DNA of 64,000 nt from Capronia americana (Eukaryota; Ascomycota; Eurotiomycetes; Chaetothyriales; Herpotrichiellaceae), in NCBI GenBank assembly GCA_016110215.1, contig JADWQD010000013.1, forward strand, positions 1 to 64,000, in the 5' to 3' direction. The notes below the pieces were generated by a model, which searched no databases, had not been told where the DNA came from, and saw only the letters and a list, made by a program, of their open reading frames with translations. Below are positions 10,530 to 22,017 of this stretch, piece by piece; positions within the stretch are counted from its first letter, which is position 1, and each line of letters opens with the position of its first letter. The position numbers and the translations under genes were made by a program.

Positions 10530-10761
10530 AGGGTCTTGTCAGACGAGTAGATATGCCTTTGGAGGCGACCGCTCGCTTCCACGACCGCCACCCGGCGGAA
10601 AACGGCGAAAGGCAAGCAACCGGCGGAGGCGTATCCGACCATAAACAGCAATGAGCTTCAGAGATGACATGTATCTCACATCGTCTCTGAATTGAAATAT
10701 CGCGAGTGAAGAGACTTGCCTCTATGTTTGTTTGTCACTGAAGACACCGGTAATTGTTAAG

Positions 10762-12927
10762 ATGGCTGCTTCCAGGGTGAAGAATATCACGCTTTCCCAC
10801 CATGAATTTCAATACCAGGCAACGCAACTTACACCAATATGGAAGCCGACGAATCCTGCTAGTGAGATACCTATGAATATTTACAGAGAGCATATCAACG
10901 AGAAGTTCAATCTCAAGTTGAAGCACTCTCACGAACTGCAGGAGTGGAGCGTGACAGACCCCCATGCTTTCTGGATTGATCTCTGGGATTATGTGGGCTT
11001 GATACCCGCGTTACCTCCTGGCATGAAGCATGCTTACAATCCAACCATTTCCATTTCGGAGGTCCCGCCATTCTTCGAAGGAGCAGTGATCAACTACGCG
11101 GAGAACGTACTGACCCAGCCACTTGTTGATGACCGGAGCCCTGCTCTGATCGGGTTGAGGGAAAGTCAACACCTCAATGGTGAGGTCTGGACATGGTTAA
11201 TGTTGCGAGAAAACGTACGGAGAATCAGGAGTGCTCTACTTAGAAGCGGGGTCCAACAGGGTGATAGGGTGGCTGCTCTGATATCTACATCAGTCTGGTC
11301 AGTTGCATTGCTTCTTGGCTCGGCGAGCATCGGGGCCATCTTTACTTCGATTGCTCCGGATCTTGGGCTTGAGGTACGACCCTAATAAAAGAGCCTCGGG
11401 ATGATTCTAAACTTCTCAGGGATGCATTGCTCGACTACAACAAGTACAACCGTCTATACTGTTCGCCGATAGCCACTGCACCTACAAAGGTCAACAGCGT
11501 TCCAATGGTCCCAAGATTTCCGCAATACTCAAGCTACTCAAACCGAACCCAGATCTATTCGTTGTACCTACAGGACCTACGACGGTATTCCAGCCGCTAT
11601 CAGACTTCTTGAACAGGTCGAACGACAGGGACCAACTAGAATTTGCCAGGCTCCCGTTCACAACACCTCTTTACATTCTGTACTCCAGCGGGACCTCAGG
11701 TCCCCCGAAATGCCTTGTGCATAGTCACGCAGCTATCATACAACATAAGAAGATCGGAAAGCTTCACAATTCACTGAAGCCAGGAGAAGTTGTCTTCCAA
11801 TACTCGAGTACGTCGTGGGTCCTCTGGAACATCATGGTCGGCCACTTAGCCATGGGAAGTACTCTGATACTATATGACGGATCCCCTACCTGGCCAGAGC
11901 CTCAGCGCATGCTGGAAATTGTCGAAAAGTTCAGGGTTAACTACTGGGGCACCTCACCAAAGTATCTCAAAGAGCTTGAGTCGACAAGATGTCTGCCCAA
12001 GGAAGAATACGATCTTTCGAGTCTGCGAATGGTGCAGACCGGAGGATCTCATCTTGCCTCTGACCAGTATTACTGGTTTTACAATGTCTTTCCCTCAAGC
12101 GTACATCTTACGAGCGTGACTGGAGGGACTGACTTAGTCACTTCCTGGTGTGGAACCGATCCTGCAGGTCCTCTTTTCCCAGGAGAAATTCAAATGCCTA
12201 TCCTCGGACACGATGTCGATATAGCAGATCCTGTTGACGGTCATTCCATCGAGAACACTGGCGAAGCGGGAGAATTCGTCTGTCGAAAACCGTTCCCGTC
12301 GATGCCTGTCTACATGTGGAGCGATCCAAACGGTGAAAAGTACCGAGCATCGTATTTCAGTCGGTACTCGTTCCCCTGTTGGGCCCAACATGACTGGGCG
12401 AGTGTCAACCCTATCACGAAGGGGTGGAAAGTGCATGGCAGAAGGTACATTACCCCCGCTCTACGAAGATTCATAAAGCTGACCCGGAAAGTGACGGCGT
12501 CCTTAACCCACAAGGTATACGATTTGGCTCTGCAGAGATCTACTCCATCACAGAAGCGGCTCCTTTCTTGGACACAATCGCCACGACCCTTTGCGTTGGT
12601 CGAAAGAGGCAAGGTCTTGACTTTGACGAGTCTGTGTTTCTTTTTGTCGTCATGCGTGCTGGGCATACATTCACCAACCATTTAGAGCGACTACTGAAGG
12701 ACACTATCCGCAAGTCCCTCAGCCCCAGGCACGTTCCACGTTTTGTGGTCGAAGTGAGGGAGATTCCGATGACGTCAAATGGCAAGAAGGTCGAGACTCT
12801 TGTCAAAGAGGTCATCTCAACCGGGAAGATGCCGAGGACGATAAGTTCCACTGTGGTTAATCCAGGGTGCCTGCACGCATTCCAGCATTTCTATCACCTC
12901 GAACCACAAGAGCGCGCAAGGTTGTAA
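10762..12927 (+). CDS. AACS: Acetoacetyl-CoA synthetase (AMP-forming)
   Basis: Three exons (10762-11373, 11420-12444, 12492-12927) give about 690 residues, normal for acetoacetyl-CoA synthetases. The N-terminal ACAS-like region shows WSVTDPHAFWIDLWD and FFEGAVINYAENVL. The adenylate-forming P-loop is YSSGTSGPPK, followed by the TGGTDL region; after the second intron the hinge GRSDGVLNPQGIRFGS appears and the C-terminal domain ends in the catalytic-lysine motif TSNGKK. The enzyme activates acetoacetate to acetoacetyl-CoA in the cytosol for ketone-body use or sterol/lipid synthesis; leucine breakdown also yields acetoacetate. The second intron is only 47 bases and unspliced translation would break the hinge, so naive gene calling could report a frameshift. 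The ATG at 10762 is the first in frame with the domain. It pairs with the divergent acyl-CoA dehydrogenase. Confidence 0.92.
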
Positions 12928-13526
12928 GAACGTGCCGAGAGTGTAAAATATTCTTACGGCATCTTGAAACCTCTGTCGACGATGAATGAATACTATCCTC
13001 TATCTATCGCTTCACTATCATGATAAACCACATCTTTTACGGCTTACCCGGGGGCGATACAGAGGGCGAGAAAGGCCTGTCAGGGCAGCCAGGGGTAATT
13101 TTAGTTAATCTAGATTTATATTTCCTGCTCCGTTCAGTTTGCATGTGTCCAGAATAGATCTCCCATGCTGGTCTCAACACTCGAGTCTTGGGCGTTTATA
13201 GTTTTTCTTGAGATGGTGGGTATCTATCGACAGGAACGATCAGACCTCAATAGCGTCTCCAGCTCTACACTGGGTAACCGGTTGCTTCTTCGCTCTCTAG
13301 GTGGCACGGCGTTACATCCGATTTTTGAAAAAGATGGATGACATCTCATAAGTTTTAATTCCAGCCAAGACAATTGAGGGAGAAACTTGAACAACCCTGT
13401 TCTGTCTCGGCTCGTAATGCCGAAACCCCACACTGAGGAGGCGGCCCTTAGAGCGGATAATGTCCACTTCGGCTTTTGAACGTCTTCTCTCCATCAGCCT
13501 AGTGCTCTCAGACAAACGCGACACAG
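12928..13526. other. Intergenic, no gene seen
   Basis: About 600 bases between the synthetase stop and the Zn2Cys6 regulator start, both on the plus strand. The region around 13090-13130 is T/A-rich and suits 3' end formation. Nothing else was recognised. Confidence 0.5.
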
Positions 13527-15564
13527 ATGTCGGCGTCCACCAGAATCAGAAAGGCATGTGATATATGCCATCGAAGAAAGGTAGTAGATACTCAACGCTA
13601 CAGGGTGTTTAGTGGCGCATACTGATAACAGAACCATTCAGATCAAATGTGACTTCAGCTCGTGCCATAAACCATGCACCAATTGCAGATTGGGAGGCCT
13701 TCCATGCAAGCCACATCAACGAAAGCGTCCCCGTTACTTATCAACAAGCCACACCAGCCCACAGAGCCAGGAAGTTTTTACCGAGCTGTATGGGGATGAA
13801 GCAACGGCGCCAACGCCAGGGCGGAGTTTTCAGCCCTTTGTTGTGGCGGGTAACCAAAGTCAAATTCGATTCGACCGGCCCGGAAGAGATTGGGGGAGTG
13901 TCGATATCGATATAGGAGCAGAGAAACTGGCAGACCGATCTCACAGAGAAAGCATCGAATCGCCTGAATATGTGGCAACGACGGAAAGCCACGTGGGCAG
14001 AAGTGACTACATCGGGAGCGACGACATCAGATTTCGCGAGGAAATGGCGCAGGTCCAGAGTGACACTCCACGACTGTCCCAGACAGACTCTGAACTACTG
14101 CGACTGCAAAACGCATTCGAGTTGCCGCGGAGGTCTGTACTCGCTAGTCTCATCGACAGCTACTTCAAGTATTGTTCTCCATGGACTCCTGTCCTGGAGC
14201 CTCCGGAGGTGGAAGAACTCCAGGCCAGTGGAACCTCGCCTCTCTTGCTAAACGCGGTACTTCTGGCCGGTAGCAGGGTCGCATCGAACGATAATTTATC
14301 GGCTTCCGCCGAGGATTTCTATCGGAAAGCGAGGTTGTTATTCATCTTGGGTCACGAAAGAGACGCCCTTACCTCCATCATCGCTGTTACATTACTTCAA
14401 TGGTACAATCCGACAGGCCCAGAGCATGTCTCAACTAGTACGAGTGGGTTTTGGGTGCGCATCTCGGCCGGACTGGCGTACCAAATCGGACTACACAAGG
14501 AGCCTGCCACGCAAAAGAACAGGGCCCTCCGTCGCAGGCTATGGTGGTCAATTGTGGTAAGTGTTTGTCGCATCGATATACCCTTGCCACTTGTTGATTA
14601 CTCGCAGTGTCGCGATGATGTTATCTCCATAGGAACGGGCCGACCAAGAACAATCAGCCTTGACGACAGCGATGTTCTCCCTCTAACCAGCCACGACTTT
14701 CCAAGTCCAGACACCAAAGCGCGCTTATTTATAGAGTTTTCCAGTATCATTCGTCTTCTGGCAGATCTGACCGAAAACATTCGGCGGAAAACGATGACCG
14801 AGAGGATACAGACCTCCCTTGAGAATGCCCTTTACCGCTGGATCAAAAATTTACCAGTGGAGTTTCAACTCTTTCATGGGTCGCCGAAGACGTTAGGATC
14901 CTACAACTTCGAAGCGAGACAGCTCTTGATCCCCTATTTTGTGTTTCTTTTTATCTTATCCCGACATTCGGCTTCGCGAAAGCAGTCCATTCGTATGTCA
15001 TTCGTAGCGTCCTCTTTTGTGGCAGGAATATTCGAAGATCTCCTCAACAGAGGCGAGCTCTGTCATTGCGGGCCGGTATTTACCTTTTATGCTTTTGCAG
15101 CTGGTCTCGCTCAGGTCCTGGCCTTGCGATACCGCTCCCTCGTTTCGACCGCCGAAGAATCATTATCCATCATCCATTCATCCCTGACGGAATTGAAGAA
15201 GAAATGGGGTTCCGCAGAGGGTGCCCTAGCGGCTTTGGCCGAGATGAAGAGGCTCACACTGCAGAGTCCCAGCCTGGGTGCTGTACCCGACTGTGATGTT
15301 AGAAGGCTTGCGCCGTTTGTTGAGGATTTTGGTCCCGAGCTATGCAGACAGTACTGGCTCTTGGAACAGCATGGTACCGCTACAGACGCTCTTCCTCCAC
15401 TATCATCGCTACACTCACGCTCGGTCTCCATCAATATGGTCAATGACTACCAAACACCTAATCCGCAAGATCTCGGAGCTGTTCACAGCAACCCATTCTT
15501 CAGTGACGTGGATCCTTTTGGAACCTGGATAGACGACTTGGAACTAGGTCTAATCACTCGTTGA
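13527..15564 (+). CDS. Zn2Cys6 transcription factor with fungal-specific (MHR) domain
   Basis: Three exons (13527-13580, 13642-14556, 14608-15564) give about 641 residues. The zinc cluster is split by intron 1 directly after CDICHRRK and continues IKCDFSSCHKPCTNC; spacing is C-x2-C-x6-C-x8-C-x2-C-x6-C, with one extra Cys inside the loop. The basic tail KPHQRKRPR follows. The middle homology region begins with VLASLIDSYFKYCSPW and includes RRRLWWSIV just before intron 2. Intron 2 (51 bases, GTAAGT...CTCGCAG) is a multiple of three and open, so it would be silently translated if missed; removing it joins WWSIV to CRDDVISIGTGRP, which matches the family. It resembles the cutinase-regulator (CTF1-beta) group. 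Its position beside the acyl-CoA pair suggests it controls them. Confidence 0.9.
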
Positions 15565-15959
15565 AAACCTAGACTGACTGGGTGAGAGCAGTAGCTCGAG
15601 AAGAAGTTGTGTGTTAGAGCAACCTATATGAGGGCAATCAGGTGGTCAGAGTGCGTTCTGGCGCTTTACACTCAATGCAGAACTTCCCATACAACTTAGG
15701 ATTTATTATACACCGAGGAGATATAGACTGCTTGATACGCTTCTCAAAATAGTCCAACAACTGATGCGAGGCGTCAGGCAAAAAAGACTCAATGCAGTAG
15801 CATCAACCGAAAAGCCTACGGAATCTCGAAGCCAGTTACCTTTCCAATGGAGGATCATTCCAAGCACCTTATGTAATTTAGGTTCCCAACCATTTTAATG
15901 TTATGATACTTGGAGACTGCCACTACAAGCATCATCGGGGCACTTGTTGTTCTTCTCTT
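15565..15959. other. Intergenic between convergent genes
   Basis: About 395 bases between the 3' ends of the Zn2Cys6 gene (plus) and the permease (minus). Only short frames; presumably shared 3' untranslated sequence. Confidence 0.5.
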
Positions 15960-17729
15960 CTAGTCCAACCTTGGACCATGGTATGACTTTCTGGCATATA
16001 GGACCCAGTTAATGATGGCAAATAATGCCATCACCCCGATAACAGCAGATGTATAGTCTGCGCCAAGTTAGTCCGCAATCTCAACCGGTAGACTACAAGT
16101 GCATAGCAAACTTACTCATGTTTGACCCGCTCACAGGGACGACGACTGGAAAATCGTAGAAGATCAAGACCACGATAGCGAACGCAATAGTACAGAGGTT
16201 GACTGTCCATCCAAACGCGCTGAAGAGCTTGAATGGCCTGTTGATGGGCAAGTACATCGAAGACCGCCTTCGATACACTAAAAGAGCTGCCGGGATGGCG
16301 TAGGATGCTTGTTGTAGGATAAGGCCCGTCCCGATGAAGGCATTGAAGGCGGTCGAAGATCCAAGGAAGATGAAGCCAATGATAAAGACAACGGAATTGT
16401 TGGCCAGGAGCGCCCACACCGGAACCTGTAGGGATGGATGGACATGGCCAATGAATCTGGACCAGATCAGAGCTTTGTCTCGTGCGAGAGACCAGGTCAG
16501 GCGAGAGGCAGTTTGTTGAACGGCGATGAGTGCCACTGTTGCGGCTGTGAGGAGAACAACCATGAAGATTGTGGCTGCTGTGCTGGATCGGGTCGCTTGT
16601 ATCCAGATCTCGTAGATCGGAAATCTACCACGGGTCAGCAATCGTTCTGTGCACGAGCTACCCTAATTGTCCACTCACCCGGTAGGTGTGCTAAGGACGG
16701 CATCAAAATCCGTAATGCAGTATGTCATTGACACCGCGAACATAAAGCTTGTGATGAAGCCAATTGTTAAAGTGCTGACGAGAGCCCTCGGCACGACCTT
16801 CTCGGCCTGCTTGCATTCTTCGGCAAGATGGATTGCGCCGTCAATCCCTGCGTACATGTAGTTCGGTGATACCAGGCCCGTCAGGAAACTTATACCAGCA
16901 GGCCAGCCGCTTTCGTTTACGAAATTCGTCCAGACAAATTCGCTGCTCTGCTTCGTAGGTGCTCGGGCGAGGCACGTAACGATGATCGTAACGAAGCCAG
17001 TCAAGGTGACAACAACTGTTGCGGAGGTCAGCTAATACTTGTAGATTGCAGACTGTTACTGACATGAGACATCATTGATCCACATCGTCCTTTTCAGCGA
17101 GAAGATGTTGTGCATGCAGACCAGAATGTTTACAGCCTGATAAAGGAGGAAATAATGCCAGGTTTGAGCCACGTAGTCAGGCTGGTAATGGACGACCATA
17201 GCCAGGATGACTTGCGGAATGATGATGGCGATGCCAGCCGTGGTGGCAATCCAAGCGTAGGCATTGGTGATACCACATGTATAACTCTGTCACTACTATC
17301 AGCGGGGACATTGCCGAGTTTGGCGAACCAGGGGAGATGCATACCAAGAACCGACTCGCCTGTGGTGGAGCTAAAATAGATGTCCAATGATACCTGTAAC
17401 AGGTTATCGTCCTGTTCGTCTTGAAAAGAAGGCGGCATGACCTACTGTCCTCCAGCGGTCGGGTAGACCGAAGCAAGCTCTCCCATGGTCAATCCGCTGC
17501 ACCCAACCATAACGAAACAGACGACAACACCATAGATGAGCGTCACTGAGCCACCTTGAGCAATTGTCAGAGCCAAAGTTGCTGCCACTCCAGCCCAACT
17601 ATTGCAAATATTCCAACCGACGCAGATGGTATCGAGAGGTCCGATGTCCCGCTGGGTCTCTTGCCGAAGACCCAAGGTAGAGAGCTCGACCGTTCGGAAC
17701 GTCCCTTGATGCTGGGTCTCAACTGCCAT
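15960..17729 (-). CDS. Amino acid/GABA/choline-type permease (APC superfamily)
   Basis: Six exons (17729-17446, 17393-17345, 17286-17064, 17015-16679, 16624-16116, 16057-15960) give about 499 residues and roughly 12 membrane spans. The first exon contains SVTLIYGVVVCFVM and MGELASVYPTAGGQ; the join to exon 2 makes TAGGQYHWTSILAP, the diagnostic stretch of the fungal GABA (UGA4) / choline (HNM1) permease group. Exon 4 carries the conserved SSEFVWTNFVNESGW, then SPNYMYAGIDGAIHLAEE. The exact substrate (GABA, choline, polyamine or another amine) cannot be read from sequence. It is divergently transcribed from a flavin amine oxidase, which suggests uptake of the amine that enzyme oxidises. The very short second exon (49 bases) and the GTCAGT donor of intron 3 make this model error-prone; the frame is consistent throughout. 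Confidence 0.88.
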
Positions 17730-18571
17730 GATACGAATGCTGTGTCAGTGACGTATATATAATGAATTGCACAGAAGGAGTCGCAGAGACATCACCGGTG
17801 AAAGAAAAGCTGTGTGCATACCCTGTTCCAGCTGGTTGAAAGGTTGGGGTCCATATGCCTGAGTCGAAGCCTTCATTTTCTCAATAGAGCTCATCTTGTC
17901 GGTCCTCTGTACAGCGGTTAACCAGAAGTGCAGGTTACCGTGGCTGGGACAAGATAGTTGGCCAGGTCTACCTCGAGTGTCATGGCCTTCAGACGCTTTA
18001 ATAGACGCATGGACGAGGACTCGAATGCAATAATGGGGAGCAGTGGAATGGGCCCGCCGACCCACTGGCCCTGTACCCCAGACTTGGCTGTCCAAAAGGA
18101 GAATGTTAAATGAGTGGTCTAACTGTGTTGGACAAGCGCGTCGGCTTATGCGCCGAGCTAAACTTTATTTCTCAGGAGAGGAAGCTCGGACGAAAGTCCA
18201 TATTATTTGCCACTCAACTCAAACCAATAAAGGTCTTAGGACGATAATATGTCTATCAAAGTCGTACATCTTGATCTGCTTATCACCAGAAAGCGTAACG
18301 AAGTCCCTTCTCTATTGCCTAAAATGATGGGGCAGGGCTGTGGCGGAATTTCGCACAGTCGGCTCCAACGCCTATTTATTTCCACATTTCGACCTCCTTC
18401 GCCAAAGACAAAAGAGTCTTTCTCCAACTCCCAGGAACAGAGCTCCCCAGACGGAATTGGTACTACAAGCAGGCAAGAAACATGCAAAGGTCACTAGAAG
18501 GTTGGCATTGGACTCCGGGCACCGGGCTCCAAGCTGGCATCCCTTCAATCGCAGTGATAGAGCCGTCACGG
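17730..18571. promoter_or_regulatory. Shared promoter of the permease and the amine oxidase
   Basis: 842 bases between two divergent ATGs. Near its centre is an inverted CGG/CCG element (listed separately). Unrelated short frames here show no protein features. Confidence 0.45.
18141..18156. promoter_or_regulatory. Inverted CGG-N8-CCG element, candidate Zn2Cys6 site
   Basis: TCGGC and GCCGA arms flank TTATGC, so the CGG and CCG triplets are eight bases apart in the inverted arrangement read by Zn2Cys6 homodimers. It is almost equidistant from the permease and amine-oxidase starts (about 410 and 415 bases). The regulator encoded at 20529-22017 is a natural candidate, by inference. Confidence 0.4.
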
Positions 18572-20173
18572 ATGATTCAACATCCCAAAGACGTTTTCGA
18601 CGTCATTGTTATCGGCGCAGGGTATACAGGACTTACAGCAGCCAGAGATACATCAACTACCGGTCAGTTTTCCTGAGGCGATGTGTTCTATTGACCTTTA
18701 CTTCGGCTAACCACAACGCAGGCTTGAAAACATTGCTGTTAGAGGGACGGGACAGGATCGGCGGCCGAACCTGGACATCCGAGATCGACGGGTACCCCTA
18801 TGAAATGGGAGGCACATGGGTTCACTGGTTTCAGCCACATGTTTATCGTGAACTGTCAAGATATGGCATGAAAGACCAACTCGTGCACTCGACCGACTAC
18901 AGCAGGAAGCACAACTTCTTCACCTTTAAGACAGCATCTGGTGACAGGAACATGAGTCACGAGGAAGAGGTGAGTTGACGCAGACGCTATTCTTGCTTGG
19001 TGGTTGACCAGATCCAGGATTCTCTTTTCGCGCGGGCCGTCGAGAAGTTCGTCAATGTCGACGGTAACCTTGGCAGGACCGTGATGCCGTTCCCTTTCAA
19101 CGCATACTGGAATAAAGACGTGTTCGAATATGCAACCCTGTCCGTCGCAGAGAGAATCGCCCAAATCAGCCACGATCTTTCCAGCGACGAGAGGCACGCT
19201 GTCGAAGCCTTTGTGCTCCTTTGCAGTGGCGGAACGACGGAAAACTCGGCGTTTCTGGACTTTCTCCGCTGGTGGGCTGCTGCCAACTACGACTACAAAA
19301 CGCTTCTGGACACCATCATTGTCTTCAAGTTGAAATGCGGCCAGTCCGGCTTTGCAAAGCGCTTTTTCGAAGAGGCGCTGATGAGCGGCAATCTCTCATA
19401 CTCTTTCAACACGCCGGTTGCCCTTATCGACTCATCAAAAGGGGTCGTGCAAGTCCGAACCAAGGATGGCCAAATTTTCTCGGCCAAAAAGGTCATCTGT
19501 ACGGCGCCGCTGAATGTACTTGAGAAGATTGAGTTTAATCCACCCTTGGATCAAGCGAAGCGCGGGGCGGTCGCGTTGAAGCATGTCAATCAATGTGTCA
19601 AGGTCCACGCGGAAATCAAAGACCCAGAAATGAGATCTTGGAGCGGCGTCACTTACCCTCACAATAAGCTCGTTATCGGAGTGGCGGATGGCACAACCCC
19701 CGCAGGGAAAACTCATTGCGTCTTTTTTGGATGTGATGCCAACCATATGCATGCAGATGAGGACATTAATCAGACTTTGGCGGCCGTCAAAGAGTTTGGA
19801 CACATGGAAGTGGACCGGCTGGTGAGTGCGAAGACCATACGGAATCTGAGACCAACCAGGGCTGACAAAATTGCACTGCAGGTCTTTCATAATTGGTCCA
19901 AGGATGAATTTGCCAAAGGAGCATGGTAAGGTGACTGCTCTTCAAGTCACAACATAATTTCTAACAGTGTCCAGGGTTTGGTACAGACCGGGCATGGAGG
20001 TGCAATACCTCGAGGCTCTCAGGAAGCGGCAAGGACCCGTACTGTTTGCTAACTCGGATTGGGCTGCTGGAGGATGGAGGAGCTTTATCGACGGTGCCAT
20101 TCAATCGGGAACTGAAGCAGCCTTGACAGTCCGGCAGGAGCTGCGACCTGTGTCGAGAGCAAGCCGGCTATGA
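18572..20173 (+). CDS. Flavin-containing monoamine oxidase
   Basis: Four exons (18572-18662, 18722-18969, 19012-19925, 19975-20173) give about 483 residues. The N-terminal FAD-binding dinucleotide fold is VIGAGYTGLTAARD, followed after intron 1 by LLLEGRDRIGGRTWT and the MGGTWVHW segment. The C-terminal FAD/substrate part reads WVWYRPGM, then LFANSDWAAGGWRSFIDGA, as in fungal MAO-N-like enzymes. It oxidises primary or secondary amines to imines/aldehydes with release of H2O2; no peroxisomal targeting tripeptide is evident at the end (SRL occurs only as the last three residues ASRL, which could act as a PTS1-like signal). Intron 2 is only 42 bases and its branch site is cramped, so that junction is the least certain. 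The divergent permease and the downstream Zn2Cys6 regulator suggest a small amine-utilisation module. Confidence 0.9.
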
Positions 20174-20528
20174 CAAACGACCGGTGAATAGTCTGAAATT
20201 TTCGGTGCCATAAAAAGGACACATTTGTACCTCTCAATGGCTTTCACTCTTTCGCTTCACAATACAAGACACGTCTTCGCGGACAACAGATGGTACGGGT
20301 AGGTGGCTGAGCGTGGCGTACAGTATCATGTGATTGTGAGACGCAGCCAAGAAAATCTCGGCCAAGACATCGGCGTCTTCACCATCTAGATTCCTCGCCT
20401 CACCATCAAACGTTCTCCTCGATTTCATCGCAATACCCTGACCTCCCATCAGGCTCGCTGCATAAAGCCCCGCCGCGACATGCCTCTCAATCAAGGCACT
20501 GTAATGCCACTGGATGCGCATAGATAAA
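20174..20528. other. Intergenic, no gene seen
   Basis: 355 bases between the amine oxidase stop and the next regulator, same strand. It serves as 3' region and promoter; no site was recognised. Confidence 0.5.
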
Positions 20529-22017
20529 ATGCCCAAGGAGCTGACCGGTGAGTTTCCCACATTTGCCCAACGCCAGATCCACGCTGACGGAGAAAGTAGG
20601 ATGCCACAATTGCTCGCAGCGGCGCATCAAGTGCGACCAATCCCGTCCAAAATGCAACAAGTGCTTGCGCAAGGGCCTGAGCTGTCCCGGCTACGGAATT
20701 CGATATAGGTTTAACGATGGTATAGCTTCCCGTGGTAGATTTGCTGGCTACACAATCCCCCTCGACCAGACTGCAAATAATCAAAGGCGACCGAAGCAAA
20801 CATTAGCCCCGGTTCTCCTATGGCCAGATGGCACGACGACTTCGACTGTTGAACGGCTCAGTCCGGCGTCGGTATCCCGCGACTTTGAGGACATCGAACT
20901 GCACTCAGCCGAAGACAATCACTTTGCAACGTTCCCACATGATGCTACAGAAGGAGTCGACCACATTCCATTCGTGGGAGCATTCGCAGGAGACTCTTCA
21001 GATTTGCCGCTCGAGCCCGTGGTCTGCGCCTCGTGTGACTCAGTACATCAAGATGGAGCCTGCCGCAATGAGATTCCACAATCGCTCCAGCTGATCAGTC
21101 CGCAATGTCAAGAATTATTTGCGCACTTTTCTTCAACGATTGCACCCGTGATGGTGGTCCTGGACGGCAAATTCAACGGTTACCGTGATCTCATTCTTCC
21201 ACTTGCTTTTGAAGATCAGCTTGTCAGATCTGCAGTCTGCGTCGTCGCTATGCACCACCTCGCGCATCAACGGCCGGGTTTGCAGTCTCGTGCTGAAGCC
21301 GGATTTCAATCCATCATTTCTGAGCTTCGCTTGCGCACATCCAGTCAAGCTGATCTGGCCGACATCTCCGCCTGGACCACGATAATCATCCTGTTGACCG
21401 GCGAAACAATCACGGGCGGTACCAATTTCCCCTACTTGTTCAAGATCCTTCAACACCTCGCAGACGCGAACACGAGAGACGGCCGAGACAGCGTGATGCA
21501 CTCATTCCTGACGGAACAGACCCGCATGATGACGCTGTTCGCTCAACCTCTCCTCGGAGAGAGCTCCGGCACGTTGAGTCTGACCGCCCGACCTGCTGCT
21601 TACTTTGACTTCATTTCCAACGCCGCCATTTTCCACCCTATGCTTGCGCCTCAGATCGGGATGTATAAGTCTGCCATCCATATGGCCTGCAACCTATACT
21701 TGAAACGTGTCACAAGCGGTCCACCTCACCATGAGACTATCGCGGATCTCGAACGCCTCAAGAGCCTATGTGAACGGATCCCTCCGGCCACCCCGGGGCA
21801 TCATACCCTCGTGTGGGTGTACTTTATTGCTGCAGCCGAAAGCTCGACATTGGAGCATCGCGACTTCTTTACGATGCGACTGCAAGAAGTATTCTCACGC
21901 ACCAGATTCCATAACATTCCAACTGCGCTGGCAGCCTTGCAGGAGTTTTGGAAGGTCCAATCGGAAAGGAGGTGGACCGAGATTCTACCAGAGGTGATGC
22001 CTGTCTTTATTATTTGA
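20529..22017 (+). CDS. Zn2Cys6 transcription factor
   Basis: Two exons (20529-20547 and 20597-22017) give about 479 residues. The first exon encodes only MPKELT; the 49-base intron has a GTGAGT donor and a GCTGAC branch site, and exon 2 opens directly with the zinc cluster VGCHNCSQRRIKCD (C-x2-C-x6-C-x6-C-x2-C-x6-C, ending SCPGYGIRYRF). The remainder shows the helical fungal TF domain (pattern YFDFISNAAIFHP and similar) of the ACR-2 / fungal_trans_2 type. The tiny first exon would be missed by most gene finders, which might start inside the intron at a GTG. It sits 356 bases behind the amine oxidase and is the likely regulator of the oxidase/permease pair. Confidence 0.88.

Larger units (their letters stand above)
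10425..10761. promoter_or_regulatory. Bidirectional promoter between acyl-CoA dehydrogenase and acetoacetyl-CoA synthetase
   Basis: Only 337 bases separate the two ATGs. The region contains a 12-base perfect palindrome and a 9-base inverted repeat (listed separately) and several further CGG/CCG triplets around 10560-10640, the half-sites used by Zn2Cys6 factors. A Zn2Cys6 gene lies just downstream of the synthetase. Confidence 0.5.

Noticed and set aside
12445..12491. Apparent frameshift in the acetoacetyl-CoA synthetase
   Set aside because: A 47-base intron with donor GTACAT, branch GCTGAC and acceptor AAAG restores the GRSDGVLNPQG hinge exactly, so the gene is not broken.
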